Of a DNA stretch of 64,000 nt, positions 17,470-25,547 are shown piece by piece. The stretch lies in contig NZ_CP150917.1 of assembly GCF_039908645.1 (NCBI RefSeq), forward strand, positions 5,839,001 through 5,903,000, read 5' to 3'. The stretch's first letter is position 1, and every line of letters begins with the position of its first letter. Source of the DNA: Pseudomonas helvetica. GTDB lineage: Bacteria; Pseudomonadota; Gammaproteobacteria; Pseudomonadales; Pseudomonadaceae. The notes under the pieces are model-generated. The model did not search any database and was not told the DNA's origin. It saw nothing but the letters and a program-made list of their open reading frames with translations. The translations under genes were made by a program, and so were the position numbers.

Positions 17470-18435
17470 ATGAGCTTTATTACCGAAATCAAAACATTCG
17501 CCGCGCTGGGCAGTGGTGTCATCGGCAGCGGCTGGGTATCCCGTGCCCTCGCCCATGGCCTTGATGTGGTGGCCTGGGACCCGGCGCCCGGCGCCGAAGT
17601 CGCGCTGCGCAAACGTGTCGCCAATGCCTGGGGTGCGCTGGAGAAACAGGGCCTGGCACCCGGCGCATCACAGGATCGCCTGCGCTTTGTCGCCACTATC
17701 GAAGAGTGCGTGCGGGATGCCGACTTCATCCAGGAAAGCGCCCCGGAACGCCTTGAACTGAAACTCGAACTGCACAGCAAAATCAGCGCGGCGGCCAAGC
17801 CCAATGCACTGATCGGTTCCAGCACTTCAGGGCTGTTGCCGAGCGAGTTCTACGAGGGCTCGACCCACCCGGAACGCTGCGTAGTCGGCCATCCGTTCAA
17901 CCCGGTTTACCTGCTGCCACTGGTGGAAGTGGTCGGTGGCAAGAACACTGCGCCAGAAGCGGTGCAGGCAGCGATGAAAGTCTACGAATCGCTGGGCATG
18001 CGCCCGCTGCATGTGCGCAAGGAAGTACCGGGTTTCATCGCTGACCGTCTGCTCGAAGCGCTGTGGCGCGAGGCACTGCACCTGGTCAATGACGGCGTGG
18101 CAACCACCGGTGAAATCGACGATGCGATTCGGTTTGGCGCCGGGCTGCGCTGGTCGTTCATGGGCACGTTCCTGACCTACACCCTGGCCGGTGGCGATGC
18201 CGGTATGCGGCACTTCATGGCGCAATTCGGTCCGGCGTTGCAACTGCCATGGACTTACCTGCCCGCACCGGAATTGACCGACAAGCTGATCGACGACGTG
18301 GTCGACGGCACCAGCGATCAACTGGGTAAACACAGCATTTCAGCGCTGGAACGCTATCGTGATGATTGCTTGCTGGCGGTGCTGGAGGCGGTGAAGACCA
18401 CCAAGGCCAAACATGGCATGACCTTCAGCGAGTAA
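17470..18435 (+). CDS. cdhA: L-carnitine dehydrogenase CdhA
   Basis: A 321-residue 3-hydroxyacyl-CoA-dehydrogenase-like enzyme. The NAD-binding Rossmann motif is GSGVIGSG, and the catalytic region shows [26 protein letters not shown] and [11 protein letters not shown] as in carnitine dehydrogenases. It oxidises L-carnitine to 3-dehydrocarnitine, the substrate of CdhC. REPINs lie on both sides of the gene, so mRNA processing could separate it from its neighbours. Confidence 0.92.
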   Translation: MSFITEIKTFAALGSGVIGSGWVSRALAHGLDVVAWDPAPGAEVALRKRVANAWGALEKQGLAPGASQDRLRFVATIEECVRDADFIQESAPERLELKLELHSKISAAAKPNALIGSSTSGLLPSEFYEGSTHPERCVVGHPFNPVYLLPLVEVVGGKNTAPEAVQAAMKVYESLGMRPLHVRKEVPGFIADRLLEALWREALHLVNDGVATTGEIDDAIRFGAGLRWSFMGTFLTYTLAGGDAGMRHFMAQFGPALQLPWTYLPAPELTDKLIDDVVDGTSDQLGKHSISALERYRDDCLLAVLEAVKTTKAKHGMTFSE

Positions 18436-18446
18436 GCGCAAAACCC

Positions 18447-18580
18447 TGTGGCGAGGGAGCTTGCTCCCGCTCGGCCGCGAAGCGGTCGTAAAAACCGGTA
18501 AAGGCGTTTTATCTGATAGAACGCAACTGCAGGTTTTGAGACTGCTACACAGTCCAGCGGGAGCAAGCTCCCTCGCCACA
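18447..18580. repeat. REPIN between cdhA and cdhB
   Basis: Arms TGTGGCGAGGGAGCTTGCTC and GAGCAAGCTCCCTCGCCACA with the usual loop containing CGCGAAGCGGTCG and CTACACAGTCC. Confidence 0.93.
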
Positions 18581-18614
18581 TGTGTTAACCCATGAACATT
18601 TGTGGAGCGGCACC

Positions 18615-19091
18615 ATGCCAGCCCTAACTACCTATACCACCAAAATCATCCCCGACTGGGTCGACTACAACGGCCATCTGCGCGATGCGTTTTACCTGCT
18701 GATCTTCAGCTACGCCACCGATGCGCTGATGGATCAACTGGGCATGGACAGCAACAACCGCGAAGCCAGCGGCAACTCGCTGTTCACCCTCGAACTGCAC
18801 CTCAATTACCTGCACGAAGTGAAGCTCGGTGCCGAGGTCGAGGTGCATACCCAAATAATTGGTCATGACCGTAAACGCCTGCACCTCTATCACAGCCTTC
18901 ATCTGGTCGGCGAAGAGCAGGAACTGGCGGGCAACGAACAAATGCTGCTGCACGTCGACCTGGCGGGGCCGCGCTCGGCACCGTTCAGCGAGTCGGTACT
19001 GAACAAACTGCGGGCCATGACCGCATTGCAATCGGACCTGCCCACCCCTGCCTATATTGGCCGCGTGATCGCATTACCGCCGGAAAAATAA
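18615..19091 (+). CDS. cdhB: Betainyl-CoA thioesterase CdhB
   Basis: A 158-residue hot-dog-fold thioesterase. MPALTTYTTKIIPDWVDYNG and HLRDAFYLLIFSYATDALM carry the WVDYNGH(L)xD-x2-Y pattern of 4-hydroxybenzoyl-CoA-type enzymes. It hydrolyses betainyl-CoA from the CdhC reaction to glycine betaine and CoA, linking carnitine to the betaine pathway. The ATG at 18615 lies after TGGAGCGG; an earlier in-frame start falls in the REPIN boundary and is rejected. The next gene begins 21 bases later. Confidence 0.88.
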   Translation: MPALTTYTTKIIPDWVDYNGHLRDAFYLLIFSYATDALMDQLGMDSNNREASGNSLFTLELHLNYLHEVKLGAEVEVHTQIIGHDRKRLHLYHSLHLVGEEQELAGNEQMLLHVDLAGPRSAPFSESVLNKLRAMTALQSDLPTPAYIGRVIALPPEK

Positions 19092-19112
19092 CAATCAAAA
19101 CAAGGAGCTCGC

Positions 19113-20276
19113 ATGAACACCGCCGCCGCTGTTGCCGACTTCCGCAGTTACCCTTTGATCAGTGCATTGACCACCGTGCAAACCCTGGCGGATCACGTGC
19201 TGGTGAAGTGGGCCGATGGCCGGGTCAGTCCTTTTCATCATCAATGGTTGCGCGACAACTGTCCGTGCCCGGTTTGCGTGTATGCCGTGACCCGTGAACA
19301 GGTGCTGGAAATCGTCGATGTCGCTGAAGATCTGTACCCCGTCGTGGCCCAAGTGGATGCTCAGGGCTGTCTGTCTATCGACTGGCTGGACGGCCATACC
19401 AGCCGCTTCGATCCCGGCTGGTTACGTGCTCACGCCTATGACGACGAATCCCGCGCCGAGCGCAGCGCCGGCAAACCTAAAAGCCAGTTGTGGAACAACC
19501 AACTGAAGCTGCCGGTGTTCGACTATCAGGCGGTAATGGACGATCCCAAGGCGCTGCTGCAATGGCTTCTGGCACTGCGCGATATCGGCCTGACCCAAGT
19601 ACGCGGCGTCCCCACCGAACCCGGCTCACTGACGCACATTGCCAAGCGGATTTCGTTTATCCGCGAGAGCAATTTCGGTGTGCTGTTCAACGTGCAATCC
19701 AAGGCCGACGCCGACAGCAACGCTTACACCGCATTCAACCTGCCGCTGCACAGCGACCTGCCGACGCGCGAGTTGCAACCGGGGCTGCAATTCCTGCATT
19801 GCCTGGTCAATGACGCGGACGGCGGCGAGAGCATTTTTGTCGACGGTTTTGCCATTGCCGACGCCTTGCGTCAGGAAGACCCCGAGGCCTTCCGTGCGCT
19901 GTGCGAGATCCCCGTGGAGTTTCGCAACAAGGACCGCCACAGCGACTACCGCTGCCTGGCGCCGATCATCGCCCTCGATACGCTGGGACAGGTGTCGGAA
20001 ATCCGCATGGCGAATTTCCTGCGAGGGCCGTTCGATGCTTCGGTCGAGCAGATGCCCAAGCTGTATCGGGCCTATCGACGCTTTATCGCCATGACCCGCG
20101 AAGCGCGTTTCCGGCTCATCACCCGTCTCAACCCCGGTGAAATGTGGTGCTTCGACAACCGCCGAACCCTGCATGCCCGTAACGCTTTCGACCCCACCAG
20201 CGGTGCCCGGCATTTTCAGGGCTGCTACATCGATCGCGATGAATTGCTCTCGCGCATCTTGGTGTTGCAACGCTAG
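19113..20276 (+). CDS. Gamma-butyrobetaine 2-oxoglutarate dioxygenase
   Basis: A 387-residue Fe(II)/2-oxoglutarate oxygenase. The N-terminal DUF971-like zinc domain has HHQWLRDNCPCPVC; the iron triad is visible as H-x-D in LHSDLPTRE and the distal His in NRRTLHARNAFD, which also holds the 2-oxoglutarate Arg. It hydroxylates gamma-butyrobetaine to L-carnitine, feeding CdhA. The ribosome site AAGGAG is good. As last gene of the operon it lets the cell use gamma-butyrobetaine as well as carnitine. Confidence 0.9.
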   Translation: MNTAAAVADFRSYPLISALTTVQTLADHVLVKWADGRVSPFHHQWLRDNCPCPVCVYAVTREQVLEIVDVAEDLYPVVAQVDAQGCLSIDWLDGHTSRFDPGWLRAHAYDDESRAERSAGKPKSQLWNNQLKLPVFDYQAVMDDPKALLQWLLALRDIGLTQVRGVPTEPGSLTHIAKRISFIRESNFGVLFNVQSKADADSNAYTAFNLPLHSDLPTRELQPGLQFLHCLVNDADGGESIFVDGFAIADALRQEDPEAFRALCEIPVEFRNKDRHSDYRCLAPIIALDTLGQVSEIRMANFLRGPFDASVEQMPKLYRAYRRFIAMTREARFRLITRLNPGEMWCFDNRRTLHARNAFDPTSGARHFQGCYIDRDELLSRILVLQR

Positions 20277-20284
20277 ACCGTGTC

Positions 20285-20383
20285 ATCGTTCATCGTCGGA
20301 ACGCCGCCCGGAGCAAACCTTGCTCCTACGAGGGTATCTGATTACCCCGCCTGTAGGAGCAAGGCTTGCCCGCGATGGCGTCG
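20285..20383. repeat. Hybrid REP-like pair after the carnitine operon
   Basis: The right arm is a standard CTGTAGGAGCAAGGCTTGCC REP. The left arm keeps only the inner part (GAGCAAACCTTGCTCCTACG) and its outer part is replaced by CATCGTCGGAACGCCGCCCG. The same replacement is present at 58084-58120. Confidence 0.75.
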
Positions 20384-20414
20384 CCACAGACAACACACCC
20401 ACACTGATTCACAG

Positions 20415-20570
20415 ACAAAAAAAACCCCGATCAAGCCGTGACAGGATCGAGGCAGAAGTTACTGTTGAGGAGCTGTTGCGCGAGGGTGACCAAACCTTCG
20501 TGAAGCCAGCTAAATCCAGTGTGCCTACTCCCCACTCACGCAAGTTAGTCGAAAACGACCTGTTCATAGG
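20415..20570 (-). ncRNA. Candidate small RNA or short transcript ending in a strong terminator
   Basis: On the minus strand CCTCGATC (20452-20445) and GATCGGGG (20432-20425) form an 8-bp stem followed by eight T, a good intrinsic terminator. No convincing gene lies upstream of it on that strand before the + strand gene at 20664. A weak promoter-like pair, TTGTCG and TATGAA 16 bp apart, lies at about 20573-20600, which would give a transcript near 150 nt. The 387-bp gap otherwise holds only the hybrid REP pair. Confidence 0.35.
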
Positions 20571-20663
20571 TATTGCGGCCATTGCGACAAATCGTCCTTG
20601 CCCCGCCCCATCACCGCTACCAGAATCGAACCACGACACCGTTCCCTGAAGAAGGATTGCGTC

Positions 20664-20927
20664 ATGATGCACGCTGATTTGATTGACCAGGAAGACCTGT
20701 TGGGCCAGCTCAAGGCACGCGGATTTGAAGTCCCGATGGGAGCCACTGCAGAGCAGGCCTGTGAATGCGCGGTACGTGGCCTGGATGACACGCGAGCCTA
20801 TGAGCTGCGCAAAATGGTCAAGGATATGTACACCAGCAGCGCGACTATTCTGCCCGCCGTGCGCCAGGCGATCGACAAGCAACTGCTGCCGGCATTGGCG
20901 CTGTACCAGCAGAGCCGTAGCGCCTGA
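20664..20927 (+). CDS. Small conserved-looking hypothetical protein
   Basis: An 87-residue soluble protein, MMHADLIDQEDLLGQLKARG at the start, largely helical, with two Cys in EQACECAVRGLDD and a C-terminal LPALALYQQSRSA. A GAAGAAGGA ribosome site precedes the ATG pair. It has no recognisable domain. It lies between the carnitine operon and gbdR, facing gbdR's 3' end across a REPIN. Codon use resembles the neighbours, so it is likely real; its role is unknown. Confidence 0.65.
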   Translation: MMHADLIDQEDLLGQLKARGFEVPMGATAEQACECAVRGLDDTRAYELRKMVKDMYTSSATILPAVRQAIDKQLLPALALYQQSRSA

Positions 20928-20935
20928 TCACTCTC

Positions 20936-21066
20936 TGTGGCGAGGGAGCTTGCTCCCGCTCGACCGCAAAGCGGTCGCAAATCCGGTAAACGCGTTTGAC
21001 TGACATTGCGCGTTCTTCGATTTGGGGCTGCTACGCAGCCCAGCGGGAGCAAGCTCCCTCGCAACA
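20936..21066. repeat. REPIN between the small gene and gbdR
   Basis: Arms TGTGGCGAGGGAGCTTGCTC and GAGCAAGCTCCCTCGCAACA. The right arm has one changed base (GCAACA instead of GCCACA). It lies between convergent gene ends. Confidence 0.92.
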
Positions 21067-21079
21067 AAAGCGCGCTCAG

Positions 21080-22183
21080 TTAGAGCCTTACGCTAGCGAA
21101 AGTCGACTCGTTGCGCGCCTGACTCAACGCCGACATCGGTCCGGACAACGGTGCCAATACCAGTGCCTGCGGGATCGGCATCATTGCCACCTGTTGGGTG
21201 GTGTTGGAACCGACGCGTTCGTCACGCGGTGGAATGCCGAAGTATTCGCGGTAGCACTTGGAGAAGTGCGGGGTCGACACGAAGCCGCAGACCGAGGCCA
21301 CTTCGATGATCGACATCGGCGTTTGCTTGAGCAATTGCCGGGCGCGGATCAGCCGCAGCTTGAGGTAGTAGCGCGACGGCGAGCAGTGCAGGTATTTCTG
21401 GAACAGCCGCTCCAGCTGACGACGTGATACCGCGACGTACACCGCCAATTCATCGAGGTCGATCGGCTCTTCAAGGTTGGCTTCCATCAGCGCGACGATT
21501 TCCTGCAACTTCGGCTGATTGGTGCCCAGCATGTGCTTGAGCGGCACGCGCTGGTGATCCTGTTCGTTGCGAATGCGCTCGTAGACAAACATTTCCGAGA
21601 TCGCCGCCGACAGTTCGCGGCCGTGGTCGCGGCTGATCAGGTGCAGCATCATGTCCAGTGGCGCGGTGCCGCCAGAGCTGGTGAACCGGTTACGGTCGAG
21701 GGTGAACAAGCGAGTGCTCATCGCCACCCGCGGGAAAGCTTCCTGCATCGACGCCAGACATTCCCAGTGCACGCTGCAATCGAAACCGTCCAGCAGACCG
21801 GCGCAGGCCAGGGCCCAACTACCGGTGCAGACCGCTCCGAGACGGCGCGACTGACGGGCCTGGCTTTGCAGCCACGACACGTGTTCACGGGTTACGGTGC
21901 GTTGAATGCCGATGCCGCCACAGACAATCACGGTGTCCAGGGGCGGGGCTTTGTGCATGGAGGCGTCAGGGGTGATTTGCAGGCCGTCACTGGCCCATAC
22001 CTGGCCGCCGTCAACGGTGAGCGTGCTCCAGCGATACAACTCGCGACCGGACAATTGGTTGGCCATGCGCAGGGGTTCTACTGCAGAGGCCAGAGAAATC
22101 AGCGTGAAATTGTCCAGCAGCAAAAAGCCGATGGATTGAGGCGCACGGTTCTGGGGTTGGGCCCCGGAGTTGAACGACGTCAT
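21080..22183 (-). CDS. gbdR: Glycine betaine/dimethylglycine-responsive regulator GbdR
   Basis: A 367-residue AraC-family activator with a GATase1-like sensing domain (FLLLDNFTLISLASAVEPLRM near residue 20) and a C-terminal helix-turn-helix (LDELAVYVAVSRRQLERLFQ and IIEVASVCGFVSTPHFSKCYR). GbdR in P. aeruginosa activates gbcAB, dgcAB, cbcXWV and phospholipase C genes when betaine or dimethylglycine builds up. Here it lies next to sdaB and cbcXWV as in that species. A sigma-54-type promoter lies about 90 bases upstream of the ATG. Confidence 0.92.
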   Translation of the reverse strand: MTSFNSGAQPQNRAPQSIGFLLLDNFTLISLASAVEPLRMANQLSGRELYRWSTLTVDGGQVWASDGLQITPDASMHKAPPLDTVIVCGGIGIQRTVTREHVSWLQSQARQSRRLGAVCTGSWALACAGLLDGFDCSVHWECLASMQEAFPRVAMSTRLFTLDRNRFTSSGGTAPLDMMLHLISRDHGRELSAAISEMFVYERIRNEQDHQRVPLKHMLGTNQPKLQEIVALMEANLEEPIDLDELAVYVAVSRRQLERLFQKYLHCSPSRYYLKLRLIRARQLLKQTPMSIIEVASVCGFVSTPHFSKCYREYFGIPPRDERVGSNTTQQVAMMPIPQALVLAPLSGPMSALSQARNESTFASVRL

Positions 22184-22280
22184 CGCGGTATCTCCTCACA
22201 CAAAGCGGGTGATGGCCTCAGGCGGAGGCTCTTGTTATGGCCATCGTTCTCTTGCGTGAGACGGGGCTTTGTTATGACAG

Positions 22281-22296
22281 AGCAATTGCCATGCCT
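22281..22296 (-). promoter_or_regulatory. Sigma-54 promoter of gbdR
   Basis: Read on the minus strand AGGCATGGCAATTGCT matches the sigma-54 consensus GGCAYR-N4-TTGCW, with GG and GC exactly 10 bp apart. Predicted start is near 22270, giving an 87-base leader to the gbdR ATG. In P. aeruginosa gbdR is known to be controlled by NtrC and CbrB, both sigma-54 activators, which agrees. Confidence 0.75.
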
Positions 22297-22300
22297 AAAA

Positions 22301-22316
22301 TTGAATGCTCATTCAA
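22301..22316. promoter_or_regulatory. Palindrome next to the gbdR -24 element
   Basis: TTGAATG and CATTCAA arms with a 2-bp centre, four bases upstream of the sigma-54 element. The half-site shares TTGA/TCAA ends with the BetI operator at 30170-30189, so a TetR-type repressor could act here. Confidence 0.45.
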
Positions 22317-22340
22317 TAACTCCTGAAAACGACGTCGCGA

Positions 22341-22606
22341 TGTGTCTATATGTGTCTATAGAGCTCAGTCGATGCGCAAGGGTTATCAGGCTGGCAGATG
22401 CCCTACCCCGCGGGGTGTGAGCAAATCGGTAGCACTTTTGGGAAGCGCATCAAAAGTGCCGGGAAAGAGTGTCACCCCAAGCACAGGTGACGAGCGGTCA
22501 GCGCCCGGAATGACGTCTGACCGCAGGAGATTTTTGTTGCCTATTTGCGACGCGCTAAAAGGTGGCGCTCAGTTGGATCAGTGTTCACTTAGCGCGCAGT
22601 TTTGAC
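22341..22606. other. Non-coding region with tandem 10-mers and several successive hairpins
   Basis: This part of the 540-bp gap between gbdR and sdaB holds no convincing gene. It has a perfect tandem repeat TGTGTCTATA (22341-22360), the palindrome CCCCGCGGGG (22406-22415), and inverted repeats GCACTTTTG/CAAAAGTGC (22432-22459), GTCACC/GGTGAC (22471-22491), GCGGTCAG/CTGACCGC (22494-22524) and CGCGCTAA/TTAGCGCG (22551-22596). The density suggests a structured RNA or a multi-site control region; the strand is not known. Confidence 0.45.
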
Positions 22607-22614
22607 TGGTCCAC

Positions 22615-22710
22615 TGTGGCGAGGGAGAGAGCTTGCTCCCGCTCGGGCGCTGCAGTCGTAAAGATTCAGGGCCACTTCGCGCCCCAGCGGGAGCAAGCTC
22701 CCTCGCCACA
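22615..22710. repeat. REPIN downstream of sdaB
   Basis: Shortened REPIN of about 96 bp. The left arm has a duplicated GA (GAGGGAGAGAGCTTGCTCCC) and the loop is shorter than in the other copies. Confidence 0.88.
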
Positions 22711-22723
22711 GGGCTCTGCGATC

Positions 22724-24100
22724 TCAGCACTCAACCGCGCTGACCGCCAACCCACCGCGTGATGTCTCTTTATATTTATCGTGCATGTCGGCGCCGGTAT
22801 CGCGCATGGTGCGGATCACCCGGTCCAGCGAGATGAAGTGCTGACCGTCGCCGCGCAAGGCCATTTGTGCAGCATTGATCGCCTTCACCGCGGCAATCGC
22901 GTTGCGCTCGATGCACGGCACCTGCACCAGCCCGCCGACCGGATCGCACGTCAGGCCAAGGTTATGCTCCAGACCGATTTCCGCCGCGTTGCAGAGTTGC
23001 TCCGGCGTCGCCCCAAGAATCTCCGCCAACCCCGCCGCCGCCATCGCGCAAGCCGATCCGACTTCGCCCTGGCAGCCGACTTCAGCGCCGGAAATCGAGG
23101 CGTTCTTTTTACACAGAATCCCGACCGCTGCTGCACCAAGGAAATAGTCGACGACATTAGCGTCCGTCACCGCCTCGCTGAACTTCATGAAGTAGTGCAA
23201 CACCGCCGGGATGATTCCCGCTGCGCCGTTAGTCGGTGCCGTGACCATCCGCCCGCCTGCCGCATTTTCTTCGTTAACCGCGAGGGCGAACAGGTTGACC
23301 CACTCCATGGCGCTCAAGGTCGAGCCGATCACGTTGGGCTTGTTCAGCTCTTGCAGGCTGCGGTGCAATTTAGCGGCGCGGCGGCGCACATTCAGGCCAC
23401 CAGGCAGGATTCCTTCGTGCTTGAGGCCCTGCTCGACGCAGTCCTGCATGGCACGCCAGAGCTTCATCAGGCCGCTGCGGATTTCCTCTTCCGAACGCCA
23501 GACCTTTTCGTTCGCCATCATCAACTCGGCGACGCGCAAGTTGTGTTTCTTGCACAGGGCAAGCAGCTCCGCTGCGCTGGAAAAATCGTAAGGCAATACG
23601 GTGCTGTCCAGGTCGACCACGCCGCTTGAAGCCTGCGCCTCATCAACGACAAAGCCACCGCCGACTGAATAGTAGGTGTCGCGGTGCAACTCAGCGTTTT
23701 CGCCTTCAGCCACCAGGGTCATCGCATTGGGATGGAATGGCAGGTTCTCATCGATCAGGCGCATGTCCCGCGCCCAGATGAAGGGCACCGGCAAGCGACC
23801 ATCGAGCAACAGGGTATGGGTTTCACGCAAGGTGTCGATGCGAATGCCGATTTGCGACGGGTCAATCGCGTCCGGCCATTCACCCATCAAACCCATGATC
23901 ACCGCATTGTCGCTGCCGTGACCGATGCCGGTAGCCGACAACGAACCGAACAGCTGGACTTCGATCCGGTGCACCTGCTCCAGCAGCCCCTTCTCGCGCA
24001 ACGATTCGACGAACAACGCCGCAGCGCGCATAGGCCCCACCGTGTGCGAACTAGAGGGGCCAATACCGATTTTGAACAGGTCGAAAACACTGATAGCCAT
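22724..24100 (-). CDS. sdaB: L-serine ammonia-lyase (L-serine dehydratase), iron-sulfur type
   Basis: A 458-residue single-chain L-serine dehydratase. The alpha and beta parts are fused: [20 protein letters not shown] near the N-terminus, and later [20 protein letters not shown] plus [19 protein letters not shown], which hold the [4Fe-4S] cysteines. It converts L-serine to pyruvate and ammonia. In the choline region it completes the path: glycine from sarcosine plus a one-carbon unit gives serine, then pyruvate. It is convergent with nothing and lies between gbdR and cbcX as in P. aeruginosa. Confidence 0.93.
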   Translation of the reverse strand: MAISVFDLFKIGIGPSSSHTVGPMRAAALFVESLREKGLLEQVHRIEVQLFGSLSATGIGHGSDNAVIMGLMGEWPDAIDPSQIGIRIDTLRETHTLLLDGRLPVPFIWARDMRLIDENLPFHPNAMTLVAEGENAELHRDTYYSVGGGFVVDEAQASSGVVDLDSTVLPYDFSSAAELLALCKKHNLRVAELMMANEKVWRSEEEIRSGLMKLWRAMQDCVEQGLKHEGILPGGLNVRRRAAKLHRSLQELNKPNVIGSTLSAMEWVNLFALAVNEENAAGGRMVTAPTNGAAGIIPAVLHYFMKFSEAVTDANVVDYFLGAAAVGILCKKNASISGAEVGCQGEVGSACAMAAAGLAEILGATPEQLCNAAEIGLEHNLGLTCDPVGGLVQVPCIERNAIAAVKAINAAQMALRGDGQHFISLDRVIRTMRDTGADMHDKYKETSRGGLAVSAVEC

Positions 24101-24344
24101 GACTTGCGAGACTCCTCGATGAGCAGATTCCAGGTGTCAAAGCACCCGGTGACGGAGCTGCTACGCTCAAGCTGCGATCCGCCGAGATAACCGCATCATC
24201 GGGCTTTTGCGATGTCGTTCGACGTCTCACACCGACGTACCCATGCTCACCAACGCCGCTGGCCGCAGACGGCATGTTTTGGCCGTTTTTTTACAGTTCA
24301 GAGGACTAAAAAGCGCTGAATAAAGCTGTAAACGACCTCACCGA

Positions 24345-24386
24345 CACTGGATGCGACCATCCCTGTACTGGATACGACGCACCCTG
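24345..24386 (+). promoter_or_regulatory. Tandem 21-bp direct repeat, probable GbdR site upstream of cbcX
   Basis: Two adjacent 21-bp units (24345-24365 and 24366-24386) share the pattern ACTGGAT(G/A)CGAC followed by CCCTG. A two-helical-turn spacing of half-sites is typical for AraC-family activators. They lie 145 bp before the cbcX ATG. The rest of the 430-bp gap between sdaB and cbcX shows no gene. Confidence 0.6.
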
Positions 24387-24530
24387 TAGGCGTCAGAATT
24401 TCACTGGTCCATGATCAGTCTCGACTCGATTGCACGGCGCTGTGGTAGAGCAGTCTCCATACGCCGACCAACCGCAACACTCATAAGTGCGGTCAGAACA
24501 CCGCCCAAAAAAACACTCAGGAGTCCACCC

Positions 24531-25481
24531 ATGAAAATAGGTTCCCCGTCGTTGTTGTTGGCCGCGATGCTGAGTCTGCCGCTTCTGGCTCATGCCGCAG
24601 AACCGGCGCAGTGCAGCACCGTAAACTTCTCCGATGTCGGCTGGACCGACATCACCGCCACAACGGCGACCACCAGCGTCGTGCTCGACGCGCTGGGCTA
24701 CAAGACCAAGACCACCATGATTTCCGTGCCGGTGACCTACAAGTCCCTGGCCGACGGCAAGAACATGGATGTGTTCCTCGGCAACTGGATGCCGACCATG
24801 GAAAACGACATCAAGGCCTACCGTGATGCCGGCACCGTGGAAACCGTGCGCACTAACCTCAAGGGCGCCAAGTACACCCTGGCGGTACCGCAAGCGCTTT
24901 ACGACAAAGGCCTGCATGACTTCGCCGATATAACCAAATTCAAGAAAGAACTCGACGGCAAAATCTATGGCATCGAGCCGGGTAACGATGGCAACCGCCT
25001 GATCCAGAGTATGATCGACAAGAACGCCTTCGGCCTCAAAGACGCTGGTTTCAAAGTGGTCGAGTCCAGCGAAGCCGGCATGCTCTCGCAAGTCGACCGC
25101 GCTCAGAAGCGCGATACCGCCGTGGTGTTCCTGGGCTGGGCACCGCACCCGATGAACAAGCGCTTCAAGATCCAGTACCTCACCGGCGGCGATGATTATT
25201 TCGGCCCGGATTTCGGTGCGGCGACAGTCCTGACCAACACCCGCAAGGGCTACACCCAGGAATGCAGCAACGTTGGCCAGTTGCTGAAGAATCTGGAGTT
25301 CACCGTAGACATGGAAAGCTCGCTGATGGGCAACATCCTGGACGACAAGATGAAACCTGAAGCAGCTGCCAAGGCCTGGCTGAAAAAGAACCCACAGGTA
25401 CTCGATACCTGGCTCGCTGGCGTGACCACCATTGACGGTAAACCTGGCCTGGAAGCCGTGAAAGCCAAGCTTGCAAAGTAA
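24531..25481 (+). CDS. cbcX: Choline/betaine/carnitine periplasmic binding protein CbcX
   Basis: A 316-residue quaternary-amine binding protein with signal peptide (MKIGSPSLLLAAMLSLPLLAHA). Ligand-cage aromatics appear in DVGWTDITA, FLGNWMPTMEND and [12 protein letters not shown]. CbcX binds mainly choline and hands it to the CbcWV permease; CaiX of the same fold does so for carnitine. The ATG at 24531 follows CAGGAG. A strong terminator hairpin between cbcX and cbcW probably makes the binding protein more abundant than the permease. Confidence 0.92.
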   Translation: MKIGSPSLLLAAMLSLPLLAHAAEPAQCSTVNFSDVGWTDITATTATTSVVLDALGYKTKTTMISVPVTYKSLADGKNMDVFLGNWMPTMENDIKAYRDAGTVETVRTNLKGAKYTLAVPQALYDKGLHDFADITKFKKELDGKIYGIEPGNDGNRLIQSMIDKNAFGLKDAGFKVVESSEAGMLSQVDRAQKRDTAVVFLGWAPHPMNKRFKIQYLTGGDDYFGPDFGAATVLTNTRKGYTQECSNVGQLLKNLEFTVDMESSLMGNILDDKMKPEAAAKAWLKKNPQVLDTWLAGVTTIDGKPGLEAVKAKLAK

Positions 25482-25490
25482 TCGTTGACG

Positions 25491-25519
25491 CCGGGCGAGT
25501 TCGCTCGCCCGGGCTGTTT
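25491..25519 (+). terminator. Intrinsic terminator/attenuator between cbcX and cbcW
   Basis: CCGGGCGAG (25491-25499), loop TTCG, CTCGCCCGG (25504-25512), then GCTGTTTTTTT. A perfect 9-bp stem with stable tetraloop and T-run inside an operon. Confidence 0.85.
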
Positions 25520-25547
25520 TTTTCCTCGCATGCGGACGTTCACTACC

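Noticed and set aside
20409..20882. 157-codon minus-strand frame over the small gene at 20664
   Set aside because: Overlaps the better-supported + strand gene and runs into the terminator stem; treated as a possible sRNA rather than a protein.
22342..22605. 87-codon open frame between gbdR and sdaB
   Set aside because: No ribosome site, and the region is better described by its hairpins; kept only as a structured region.
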